A program made the position numbers and the translations under genes. Below are positions 11,420-22,952 of a stretch of DNA of 64,000 bases, piece by piece (within the stretch, counting starts at the first letter, position 1; each line of letters opens with the position of its first letter). Location: contig NC_133286.1 of the NCBI RefSeq assembly GCF_005239225.2, positions 21,776,572-21,840,571 on the forward strand, in the 5' to 3' direction. The stretch comes from Populus alba. Taxonomy: Eukaryota; Streptophyta; Magnoliopsida; Malpighiales; Salicaceae. A model generated the notes under the pieces. That model had not been told where the DNA came from. It was given only the letters and a program-made list of their open reading frames with translations, and ran no database searches.

Positions 11420-11815
11420 TGTGGTAATGGTTGATTTTAAAATAATTTTTTATGTTAAAATATATATTAATAATTTTTTTTTATTTTAAAAAAATTATTT
11501 TTGATGTTAACATATCAAAATAATTTAAAAAATACAAATCACATTTAATTTTTAATAAAAAAATATATTAAAATTATTTAAAAATACAGATTAAACGGTG
11601 TTTTCAAATAACCTCATACTGACACTAGCAGCAGCACAGGCGGATGCAATTTGAAATTGCATTTGATTCAAGTGTTTTTTGTTTAAATAACTTTTTTCAA
11701 AAAATTAGTATTTTTATGTTTTTGAATTATTTTCATTAGTTTTTATTTAAAAAAAAATTTAAAAATAAAATAAAATATTATTTTAATATAGTTTTAAATA
11801 AAAAATAATTTTGTT
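11420..11815. repeat. dispersed AT-rich repeat, poplar type
   Basis: Runs such as TTTTTTATTTTAAA, AATATATTAAAATTATTT and AAAAATAATTTT in a fixed order recur here and at 17580-17690, 20405-20530, 20655-20890, 21175-21280, 36120-36310, 37330-37500 and 49325-49430. They look like copies of one abundant AT-rich non-coding repeat. I see no clear TIR or TSD, so I do not assign a class. Confidence 0.55.
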
Positions 11816-11819
11816 TTAA

Positions 11820-11960
11820 AAAAGCGGCAGCACAGTCCCGAACACACGAGACATTCCAGCGAAGTCGAACGGGAGCAGCGCGAGAACGGGCGATATCGGA
11901 AAGATCGGACGAACTACTTGTAAGGTCGCGCTGGGGCGAAACAATTTGACGGCCATGGAC
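11820..11960 (-). promoter_or_regulatory. GC-rich candidate 5' region of array member A
   Basis: A GC-rich island in AT-rich surroundings, about 0.6 kb upstream of the modelled ATG. It contains CGATATC (11891-11897), a motif also present upstream of members C and D. It may be the true promoter or 5' UTR of member A. Confidence 0.35.
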
Positions 11961-12447
11961 CACCAAGTCACCAACTCATATGATATAATATTATGGTCGG
12001 CTTAGACATTGGAGTTTGGACCAGAGAAAGGATTAGGTGTAGCATATCTGTCAAATCCATTTCAGGCTTGATTTAACAGTAATATCTTGATGAATATATA
12101 GTCCGTCTTTTTAATAAATTTAAATTTTTATATAAAAAAATTATTTTTTTATATAATTCATTTTAATATAATAATCTCAAAATTAATTTTAAAAAAATAA
12201 AAAATATATTATTTTAATATAAAAATATTTTAAAACATAATTATAATTATACTCACAAACGGATTTAACCTTTCGCCCACTGTAAGTTAGGATACCAAGA
12301 ATCAGGTGCCACGGGTCTGAAACAGGACAGTTCGGTAAGGGTAAATAATTAACAAATATATAATATCAACGACAAAGAAAACCTACGCGGTAATTTTCGA
12401 CTGGATAAGCTCGAGCTTATTCAATTCCATAACGTGGAAATTAAAGG

Positions 12448-12528
12448 TATAAATACGAATCTTGGGCAGAATTTGGAGGTGAAGGTAGAATTTGCAGTGC
12501 CATGGCTCAAGTCCAATCTTCCACGCAT
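12448..12528 (+). other. orphan promoter and first coding exon, plus strand
   Basis: A good TATA box, TATAAATA (12448-12455), is followed about 45 bases later by ATG (12502) in a CCATGG context. Nine codons (MAQVQSSTH) end at 12528 directly before a consensus donor GTAAGG. No convincing downstream exon in this phase is recognisable before member B, which is on the other strand. This may be a true first exon of an unrecognised short gene, a remnant, or chance. Confidence 0.3.
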
Positions 12529-13460
12529 GTAAGGACTCATTTTCTCTTTTATTGTGCTTCGATAAAACTTATGAGTTAATTTGATTAAATTAACACTCTT
12601 TTAAGTTTATAGCTAGCTATATATTTATTCTAAATTCATCAATTTTTATGGATGATGGTGAAGGTTTTTTTTTATTATTATTATTCTTATATTTTTTAAT
12701 AATTTTCTGAGTTATTTTTAGATTGTTTATGTAATTTTTACACGGTTTAATTTTAAATTTAGGTTAAGTTATGGATTAGATCAAAAGAGTTTTTTTTATT
12801 TTATTGATTTTATATTTTTTTCTCAATTTTTTTCAAGAATTCACCTTTATATTACTAGAAAGAATGTATTCGAGCTAGAAACAAGATGATCCCCAATTCA
12901 CCTTCATGAGCACCCTTCAATCTGTTCTTCATCCCAAATTCTATCTTCATTTATATGTCCCCTCTTTAATGGACCTTGTAAGTAAGGGTTCTTTAAAACT
13001 GAGGGAGATTTTTACAATCAATAATCATCAATATTTTATTACTTTCTTAAATGCATAAATCTTAGAATGGAACATTTCCGTGAAGCTTACTTGCAATTGA
13101 AATCCCAAAAGCACATCAGAAAATTGGCTCTACCATTATTCCTCCCCATTGATTTCCACACACTAATTCAAGAAATATATATGACAAGTATGCCTACTCA
13201 AGTGCAGTGCAAAATTATTGAGGTTGCATCATGTATCAACTTTAAACACACACAAGTTCGATATATATAGAAAATGTTGCACACAACTTAAGTTCGATAT
13301 AATCGACGTAGAAAATGTTACACACAACTTTAAGCACACACAAGTTCGATAAAATAGTGCACACATAAGCAAACCAAAACAACCACTCCCTCGTCCGGAC
13401 GGATCGCCTGCAAGACGACCGCAGATATGAAATCCATGTTCACCTGAAGTGGATTACTCT
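12529..13460. other. AT-rich DNA, no convincing gene
   Basis: A 67-codon plus-strand frame at 13067-13270 has no recognisable motif and no splice link I can support to the orphan exon at 12502-12528. The rest is AT-rich, with a short direct repeat of CACACAAGTTCGATA-like sequence near 13245-13350. Confidence 0.4.
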
Positions 13461-15458
13461 TCATAATTCCCTTAGCTGAGCAATTCCAGCCAGCAGTTGT
13501 GCGCGGCTTGACTCCAGTTGTTCTATCCTTTCTCGAAGCTCAATCACATTTTCATTGCCATTATTTATCTGCAAAATAAATAAGGACGCAGTACTGTAAA
13601 TTAATCTGGGTTAACAATTAGTCTTCCTATGGACAAATGTCTTTGGGTACGTTTTCAAACGGATTCAAATAATACGGCCTTTTATCTTTTGGAATAAATC
13701 AATTTTAATAATTGAAAAACATATCAGGCTTCCATGTTTGATCAAAACAAGCTGCTCTAGCTGTTTTGGAGCAAACCATATAACCAAACATGACAAGGAA
13801 AAAACCCAGAAACCAATCATGACAGAAAACAGCTCGAGAATTAAGATATCTAAATCCATTGGTAGAGTATATGGTTTTCTTATCTCACCATCATTTTTTT
13901 TTTTATCAAAATGATACGAGAGCTCGGTTAATCTAGTAGGAGATGCAGCATACCAGAGCATGTATGTAAAATAAAAGATAGAAAAAGCCCAAAACAAGCT
14001 AAATGCAAATATTGAAATCCAAAAGGAAGAAAAAGTACATTGCACAATAGATATTGTGATACAAGATACAAAAAAGATCAGACATGAAAAGAAATAGCAA
14101 TAGATACCATGAGTCATGTTTTGCATTATCCATATCCAAACTTGAAATCCAAAATTTCCATCCAAATCTTATTCAGTATAGATTTTTGCTATCCAAACCC
14201 AACTCAATTAGGGTTTTGAGTATTCATAACCCAAGCCCACATAAACATAGACCTTTCTTGAGTTCTAGCTCTTTTGGACTGTGCACGAGAGATTTATGTT
14301 TTACAACAGTAACAAATTATCCATGATATATATTATAATTAAGAGATATGCTTTTTTGATTGCACCTCCCCCAACACATTATTATCCATAGGCTAGTTCT
14401 TCTAAGTGCATGTGCATTAAACACTAATGATATGATCTTTTAAGCATCTAGGATTATAAACTTGTACTCTAGCTAGCTAAGTTAATGTATTATCCATACA
14501 ATAATTTTGCATTTAATCTAGTGTTTGTATTAATATGGTACATGTTATTTGATCTAATATTTATGTTAATTAAAAAGGTAAATGTAATAGAACTTATTAT
14601 TGTAAGGATTGTGTGTTTACTAAGAGCATTATAGATATGAGTCCGTGTATAAAAGTAAATAAGTTAATCAGAGTTCAGTTTCAAAATACGTATCCTTTTA
14701 ATCTCATACTTCACCTCCATGTTATTTTCCAACAAAGACAAGATCATTTTTAGCAAGCCATATTGAACGGAATAAGATAAGAAAGATAATTAGTTGATGC
14801 CATGAACAAAATCCTAGCAGTTTGTCTTAAATAAATTATAAAGTTGATGATGACACTTAATTAAGAGGTGCATATTAGTGGATTGATGAAACGAAAGCGC
14901 GCGAAGGAAGAGTGAAGAAGCTACTAATTAATTACCAGTATCATGGAAAGCTCTGCAAGCACAGCGGTCTCTTCATTGCATTTTTCCTCCAAGTACTCCA
15001 CAGTTTGCCTTTTACGGCTGAGGTCATTTTTCTCTCGAGCACATTTCTCCATCATCAATTCATTCTCAGCTTCCATGGAAGTGTTTTCATTCTTCATACG
15101 CTTGCATCCAAACTCGTCAAATTTAACTTTCTGCACCATAAATAGTGAAATATGGTGAAATAAACATCAATACTGAGAAGTTTATACGTACGTACAGATT
15201 GTTATTGTCAGCGCACCTGCTGTTTTCCACCATCGCTCGTGCCAAATTTTCTTTTTCTCAATTTTTTGGAAGCAACATTCAAGTTGCTCGAGGGTACAGC
15301 ATCGATAGATGTCCCATCTCCATCTGTATTCCAGTTTAGAAGCTCAAACCTTGAAAGAGATATCTAGAACTTTCTTAAAGAAACATTAATTGTACCGATT
15401 AACATAAAATTAGCTACGCAAAGCTTAATTAAACTACTCAGTCTATTTTGATGAGCTT

Positions 15459-15492
<34 letters not shown>

Positions 15493-16487
15493 TCTGATTT
15501 TAATAGTGATGAAAGGCCATACCTGCTTGGTGCAGGACGGGAATTTGATCATTGAACAATATTCCACGGTTCTCGGCATCACTACGATCTCCAAACTCGT
15601 TGGTGGAGTTTCCTGATATTAAAACCAATCAAACCCTCAAGGGAGAATATTCAAACAAGTTAAATTTGCTTCATAAGCAAAAACAACAGCACAGCAACAA
15701 AACTAAGATTCGATCCCAAACTAGTTAGGGTTTGCTGCATTTAATTCTCTTATAAACCAAATCCCTTTCAACATTGAGAAGTTTTAAATCCTTGGATATA
15801 TAACATTCGCCCACGTTATCAGATGCTTAAATAATTAAAAACGCATGCAGGTTAAGAAGGAATTGAAAAAAACCTAGAGCTACCTTTTTTTAAGGCTAAA
15901 TTTGTGGATGATCAAACTTTTGAAGCAGACTATCATATGCTAACCGGAGGCAACTAGCTTTTTTTCCCTATATACATGGTTGCTTTAATGTGTAGTGAAT
16001 AACAACAAAAACTAGTTAGAGCTTTTGGTTAGCTTGTGATAGTCTTTTTCACATTTGAAAATGTGATCAATACCAACAAGTTTAGCCTTCGATGAGAAGG
16101 TTTATATTTTTCATGGATAAGTGATAAGCTAATATCATGACAGTGTTGTAGATAATCAAAAACCCTAAATTGACCTGAGAAGGCTTTGTCAGTTGATGTA
16201 AAGGTTAAGTAAATCAATGAGATATACAGTGCCACCTCTATGGTAGATTTGCATAGCTAGCTGTTCATTTCAGGCTTGAAACAACGTAAACCCTAAATAA
16301 AACCCTAGATTTTAAGAATTAATAATATTATACTGAGTGCTAGAAAATAAGAATTGACCTAGCTAGAGCTAGACTTTTCCAATCAATCTAACAAAAGAGC
16401 TGTTAATGAAGAGATCGCATACAACAAACTTCCTTCTCGACTATTAACAAAAAAAAAAAAAAAAAAAAAAAAAACTTCCTTCTGTGA

Positions 16488-16525
<38 letters not shown>

Positions 16526-17213
16526 TCGTGTTACGAGAAATATGCATAAAAATGCAAATAATTTGGCTTAAAATGGAAGTTGCATGAGGTTATTACAGAC
16601 CATGTCACACCCAAGTAGAAATAAAAGGCAATGCATGGCTATCTTTGATGTGATGATTTTGTCCAAAAAACCAAGGAGTCTTTTCCTATTTAATCGGGAC
16701 ATTGCAACCGATCTTGCAGTTCAATATATATACATGTGCTGCATGAAATTTTAAGGAAACGATGATTTTGTTTTGGGATCTGGAGCTGTCCTATCCAGGA
16801 GGCTGTGGGAAAAAGAATCGGTGGTTTTTTTTTAGAGTTTTCTATCTTATATATTTGATTAAGAAGATTAATATAAAAGAAGAAGAAAAACCCTTACCCT
16901 CTGAATCAGATAACTTTAGGTTAGACATCAGATGTTCTTCTTTGATATGATCTGCCGAAAATTGAGAGAGAGAAAAAAGAAGTAAGGATCAACCTTAAAA
17001 AGTGTAAAATGATACAATATTTTGAGAAAGAGTAAAATCAGTTGATAAGGTTGATGATCAAGCAGCTGAGAACACCACACCTTTCGCTTCTCTTTTCATG
17101 TTCACTACCAGATCTGCAGGTTGTGGGCTAGAAATAGGCGGCGCGTGAGGAGATAATGAGCGCCGATGTGCTTCTGGGAGGACTGAACTGTCTTTAGAGT
17201 AGCAGAGAAACAT
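13461..17213 (-). CDS. divergent basic coiled-coil protein, array member B (228 aa, 6 exons)
   Basis: Spliced model: 17213-17081, 16951-16898, 15612-15523, 15323-15217, 15130-14936, 13568-13461 (133, 54, 90, 107, 195 and 108 bp). All junctions are GT-AG and the phases agree throughout. The start is MFLCYSKDSSV. Exon 4 ends with a basic patch KKLRKRKFGTSDGGKQQ, a plausible nuclear localisation signal. Exon 5 (65 residues) and exon 6 (ending QLESSRAQLLAGIAQLREL) are coiled coil. The junctions on either side of the main coiled-coil exon are phase 0, as in members A, C and D, so I read this as a divergent paralogue. It lacks D-R-A-Y-R-x-R-C-K and LQxIIDALC. Its 5' exons are partly duplicated at 18115-18983, so transcription may also begin upstream. 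Function is unknown. Confidence 0.66.
15461..15489. repeat. (AC)n microsatellite
   Basis: About 14 AC units in the third intron of array member B. Confidence 0.95.
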
Positions 17214-18205
17214 AAATTATGATATACTGACTCACTGATATAGCACCGGTGGGATATAAAAAAAAAAAAAAAAAAGCGATGGGACCAGGGGCGGAGCTGG
17301 AATGATGTAATAGGGAGGGTTAAAACTAGAAATAATTTATTATTAGAAATTTTATCTATTTAAATTAAAAATATATTATATTATACTATATTTAAACATT
17401 AAAAATTTAAAATATTTTGCAAGGGACCGAGCCCCTGCCCTCCCCCTCTTGATTCTGCACCTGGATGGGATCCAATCCCAATCCCAATCGCAATCGCAAT
17501 CGCAAGAGAGCAGGGATAAAACGAGATATGACGTTCGGTAACTGCATGGAGCCCTGACTGGGAAAACGCGTTCTCTTACATTTAAAAAATAAATAAATTA
17601 AATTTTTTTATATATATATTTTAAAATCATTTTTTATATTAAAAATAATTTTTAATAATTAAAAAATACTTCAAATCATTACCATAATAACCATCAATCT
17701 TATCATCCCACTGACAGTTCGCAGTGAAGAAATTAACATTTTTTGTTATCAAAAAATAAACATTACATAAACACCCTAAATTAAGATCAAAAATAAAATT
17801 GGATTAATTTTTTTTTAAAAAAATAAGTAAGTAGAAATACAAAAGGACTTGAACTTCATCCATGATCATGCAAATCAGTTCATGACTTTAGCAATAAAAA
17901 TAAAAAATGAATAATTTTTTAAGCTTTAAATTCAGTTCTCAAAACTCTAATTTTTTTAAATTAATAAAATTAAATTTTATGTTATCAAGTTAAATATCAA
18001 ATAAGAGACTGAATATTTTCAATACATCATAAAATCCTTACACATGGACATAAAAGACAAATCATTAATATCAGTCTCAAATCAAAGTAATATTAAAGCA
18101 TCACATAAAAAAAAGAATTGACCTAGCTAGAGCTAGACTTTTCCCATCAATCTAACAAAAGAGCTATTAATGAAGAGATCGCATACAACAAACTTCCTTC
18201 TGTGA

Positions 18206-18244
<39 letters not shown>

Positions 18245-18983
18245 GTGTTATGAGAAATATGCATAAAAATGCAAATAATTTGGCTTAAAATGGAAGTTGC
18301 ATGAGGTTATTACAGACCATGTCACACCCAAGTAGAAAAAAGGGAATGCATGGCTATCTTTGATGTGATGATTTTGTCCAAAACCAAGGAGTCTTTTCCT
18401 ATTTAATCGGGACATTGCAACCGATCTTGCAGTTCAATATATATACATGTGCTGCATGAAATTTTAAGGAAACGATGATTTTGTTTTGGGATCTGGAGCT
18501 GTCCTGTCCAGGAGGCTGTGGGAAAAAGAATCGGTGGTTTTTTTTAGAGTTTTCTTTCATATATATTTGATTAACGGGTGCAATTTTCAGTTTTTATCAA
18601 TGAATTTTGTATGAAGTAGATTTTGTAAAATCATATGAAATCTTTATATGCCTTATTATAGCTTGTTTCGCATAGATTTAGCGCAGCATAAACAAAGAAA
18701 GAGTGGCAGCAAGTGTTGATCTAATATATATGTTATATATTGAGAAGATTATAAAAGAAGAAGAAAACCCTTACCCTCTGAATCAGATAACTTTAAGTTA
18801 GACATCAGATGTTCTTCTTCGTTAAGATCTGCCGAAAATTGCGAGAGAGAAAAAAGAAGTAAGGATCAACCTTAAAAAGTGTAAAATGATACAATATTTT
18901 GAGAAAGAGTAAAATCAGTTGATGAGGTTGCTGATCAAGCAGCTGAGAACACCACACCTTTTGCTTCTCTTTTCATGTTCACT
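16351..18983. repeat. tandem segmental duplication of the 5' part of member B
   Basis: Segment 16351-17106 is repeated in direct orientation at 18115-18983 with very high identity. The unit includes a (GA)n run (16491-16522 and 18209-18242), the 54-bp second exon of member B (16898-16951; copy 18775-18828) and the 3' part of its first exon. The first copy has an extra poly-A-containing stretch near 16440-16475. The second carries about 160 extra bases near 18573-18735. About 1 kb of single-copy DNA, including the start codon of member B, separates them. Confidence 0.92.
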
Positions 18984-18990
18984 GCAATCT
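18775..18990 (-). pseudogene. duplicated second exon and end of first exon of member B
   Basis: The copy of exon 2 (18828-18775) keeps the acceptor, the donor, the length of 54 bp and an open frame reading HLMSNLKLSDSE, with a few amino acid changes at its start. Just upstream the exon 1 tail (VNMKREAK plus donor GTGTGG) is also retained, but the sequence before it differs from member B. It could serve as an alternative 5' exon set or be an inert duplicate. Confidence 0.55.
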
Positions 18991-19203
18991 TTTCACTGAA
19001 GAAGGAAGGCCAAGAAACAGAAGGCTTGAAAACAGAAGCTGGGTTTGGATTGCGGAAACTCTAGCTGGAGAGGTAGGTAGTGAGAAAATGTATTGAGAAG
19101 GTGGTGAAAGAGAAAGGAAACCACGGTGGTATGGATTTTGATGAGGGAGGAAAGGAGTGAGGAAGATAACAAAGAGATTGAATGGAATGAGATCGGTTAG
19201 CAA

Positions 19204-19462
19204 TGGCGGCTTTTTATATGCATTTGGCAGGTGGTCACCCTCCCTGACCCCTTTCTTCTCTATCTATAATTTTAATATTCAAAAAAATATTTCTCCTCTG
19301 TTCTTAGTTTTAACTTTTAACTGTGAGTCTGTGAAACTTTTTTTTTCCCTTAAATTATATATATATAAAAGAGTCTTGATTTAGCCTTTAGGGGCTCCAA
19401 GGAGCCTTTGTGACCACCTTCTTCAGCTTTGACCTTCACCTTTTCTCTCTTCGTGACTCATG

Positions 19463-19499
<37 letters not shown>

Positions 19500-22393
19500 T
19501 TAATTAATTTTGAAATTATATCAACAACCTTTTTGAGAATTTCACCATAATTACTAATTTTGTGATTTTCAAATAGACTGGAAACTTGGTTCTTTCGATT
19601 TTCAAAATAAAATCAGGTGATCGCTAGTGAAATATCATTCGCAAGAATCTAAAAACAAAGATTCTCTAACCCTATTTTCAAAAGCAAGATGATGAAGGAA
19701 AGAAAATAAAAGAAAAGGAACTGAGTTTTTTTCCCCCCTCTCTCCAAGGGTAAAATCTTGAATTTACTTAAAGCCCTGTGTTTTATTAAAGCAGTAATAG
19801 TTTCTTAAAATATTTTTTATTTAAAAGTTATATTGAAATAGTATTTGTTTTATTTTTTAAATTTTATTTTTAATATCAATCTGAAATCAAAGTAATATTA
19901 AAGCATGAAATAAAATAAATAAATAAAAATAGAGAGAATTGAGGGTGGGAGAAAGAAATCATTCTAAGAATCTAAGACGGTCTCTCTCGGAGCCTACAAG
20001 AGATGTCTCATCACTTTTATTTTTTTTTCTTAATAAATAAATATCAGAGATGTAAGCTGAAAAGAATAATTTTACAAAAAAAGAAAAAGAAAGGGAAAAA
20101 AAGGGACGTCAAACAAAGCTCTTCAAGATTGTTATTACCAGTTTTGTCTGAATCCGACATGGTTTAAACGCGTCATCCTAGCCAGGGGTATCTAATTTTA
20201 AGTAAAAAAATAGATGAATGTAGTTTCTTAAAGCATGACCACGAAGGAATTTTATAATTATTGGGAATAATCTAGAAGCTAGACAGACATTGACTAGTGA
20301 TTAGATGACTGCATCGCCCCCTTTGTAACGGCAATCCCGTTAGACCCACAAAAAGAGTAGATGATTGGGCTCCACAAGAGGTTCAAGAACAGGCCCATTT
20401 CAAGTACTGATTGTGATTGATATTGTTTTTTTAATATTTTTTTATTTAAAAATAAATTAAAATAATATTTTTTAAAATTTTAATATTAATATATTAAAAC
20501 AATAAAAAATATTAATTTAAATTTAAAAAAAAAATCTAATTTTTTTAAAAAACATGATTGGACCTAAATGCTATGTACAACTTTATCTAATTAAAAGCTT
20601 TATTTGAAAGGAAAAGGGTTGTCAAAATCTTGCGGCGTGACTAAAGAAGGCATTGTTTCGGTCCTATTTGTTTTTTATTTTTAAAATATTTTTAAAAAAT
20701 TTTAAATATTTTTTTTAATTTTTTTTGTTTCAAATTAATTTTTTTTGGTGTGTTTTTAGATTATTTTAATATGCTGGTATTAAAAATAATTTTAAAAAAT
20801 AAAAAATATATTATTTTAATATATTTTTAAATAAAAAATACTTTAAAAAATAATAACAATTATATTTTTAAAGATATTTTAGTTCAAAAAACCTAGAGTG
20901 TGTCCTTTAAGTCTGTCATTGTTTTCAAGCAGTCATCTAGTTAATTTTTAATCCATTATATCTACCTTCATTGGAGGAGACGGTGTAAATAATTTTGTTT
21001 TTATGACTGGATTCTATTAAATAAAATACATAAACCATAACAAATAAATCATCTTATGTTTATCAAACAAAGTTTGACAAGGTGATTTTAGAAAGAAAAC
21101 AAAACTATATAAACTATTTTAGATATCTATTTAAAAATTGCACACACATATAATATATACGATGCAAGTTGCTCGTATAAAAATAATTTTTAATTAAAAA
21201 TATAATAAATTATATTTTTTAATATATATATATTAACATATCAAAATTATTTACTTTAAATAAAAAAAACATATTAAACCGCATAATTCTGATAAATGAA
21301 GACGGAAGTCACATTTTGCCATATCCCTGGACCTAACTTTCTTAGGTTTACCTTCTAAAGCTTTGGTGGGCTTTCTTTTAAAGGAGGTATAGGCCCAAGA
21401 AAATCGAACATATCAAAGTGGTTTAGTTAAAGAAACTTCTTACCATATAATTGAAGACAGATTTTTCAAGTTAAGCACCGAACCATGTCAAATTTTAAGG
21501 AATTGACTCAAAATGACTCGAAACCTCAATGGTTAATTAAAATTAAAAATTAATAGTATGTTAATTTCACTCATTATACTACTATTATTACTTAAATATA
21601 ATAAAATATATACCCATAATTATATTTTTCCTCAATCGATGATAATTAAATTTATCACAAATAATTTTTAAAAAAGTTTCCATTATATCTAGAACATATG
21701 GCTAAAAATTTAAAAAATATTCTTTTTTTTTAATTATGATAATTAAATTTGATCTTTTTTTCTAGCATTATCCATCATCAAATTTAAATTTATTTCGAAA
21801 AGAAAAATTGTTTCATGCTGCATTTTTTTGTTAAATAAATTTTTTTGATGCTCCTAAATATATATGCCATCAATAAAATATTTATTTCGAAAAAAAATAT
21901 AATAGAGTTATAAAAATTTTCACAAATTCAATTTTTATGAACTTCATTTTTCCTTAAATAACTTTAAATGTTAATGTTTCCATTGATTATGCCGAAATAA
22001 GATATTTCGTGGTTATACTAAAGATAAAAGGTAAACTAGTCCATAAATAAAACTTATAATAAATACAAGTGAGATTAATAATTTATGGATTATGAGTAAA
22101 ACGACCTAAATTAATAACCTTAAACTCGAGGAGGAGAAATTGTTATCAACCTTAGAGAAATAGCTGATAGAGAACTGTCTAGTGAAAAAAAACAACCTCG
22201 ATAATTGAGTTTAAAACGACTTCGATAAATAGTTTGCTTATGAAAACAACCTCCAAACTTCAGGGAGGACAATTTGCAGATTACCCACACCGTCACTCTT
22301 GGATCTAAAATCAAAGTAAGCGCTAGCAGAGGGAGTTTTGCAATGGGAGTCCAATTAGAGTTGAGAAAACATAAGAGAGAAAGCTACATCGAT
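19204..22393. other. AT-rich intergenic stretch
   Basis: No gene recognised. It holds an (AT)n microsatellite at about 19466-19495 and copies of the dispersed AT-rich repeat at 20405-20530, 20655-20890 and 21175-21280. Confidence 0.6.
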
Positions 22394-22772
22394 CTAACTC
22401 CCAAGATCAGTCAGATCAAAGAATATTGTCCTGGAAATGACATGGTTAATTTAGCACTTACAGAGGATAAGGCTACCTCTATAATTTGTCAGATTAGAGT
22501 TGTACGTACCTCTCAAATGGAGCATCAAACTTCCTTTCACTGTGCATATCACCAGACAGGAAAGGCCTGCTTTTAGCAATTTGGGCATCTGGTGCTGTCC
22601 GTTTTCTCAAACCACTTAGTACTGGACCAGGTTTTGTTTCTTTCTTTGCATCTTGTCGTCCCGGCAGAGGTTTCTCTCACCCCCAGCAGCTCCATCTCCG
22701 AGGACGTTCTAGAGCTCACACATCTTCTTCTAGCTGTGGCAAAGAGGATCTTGCAGTACCGGAGAAATACAT
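22394..22772 (-). pseudogene. unrecognised small gene remnant, two exon-like blocks
   Basis: A block ending at a consensus donor (last exon base 22510, then GTACGT) reads GLRKRTAPDAQIAKSRPFLS and then GDMHSERKFDAPFE. It joins in phase to 22430-22394 (acceptor TTTCCAG), which reads TIFFDLTDLGS and a stop. Upstream in the same frame is an ATG at 22770-22772 (MYFSGTARSSLPQLEED), but two stops near 22660-22718 separate it from the main block and the space is too short for a normal plant intron. I do not recognise the protein. It is either a decayed gene or the last exons of a gene whose 5' part I cannot see. Confidence 0.3.
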
Positions 22773-22828
22773 CCTTGCCTTCCTGCGCCTTGGAGAAGCA
22801 AGAGTAGCAGAGAGAGTTAGAAGTCAAG

Positions 22829-22952
22829 AGGAAGATCTGTAAGTTAACTATGGACAGGAAATATACTAGGAAGATCTTTAAGCTAACTATGGACAGGAGA
22901 CAGGAAATATACTAGGAAGATCTGTAAGTTAACTATGGACAGGAAATATACT
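22829..22952. repeat. short tandem repeat, three units of about 39-46 bp
   Basis: Units at 22829-22867, 22868-22913 and 22914-22952 each begin AGGAAGATCT and contain AACTATGGACAGGA. The middle unit has a 7-base internal duplication. Confidence 0.9.

Noticed and set aside
22274..22576. 100-codon plus-strand frame
   Set aside because: It is opposite the exon-like minus-strand blocks and has no splice or motif support of its own.
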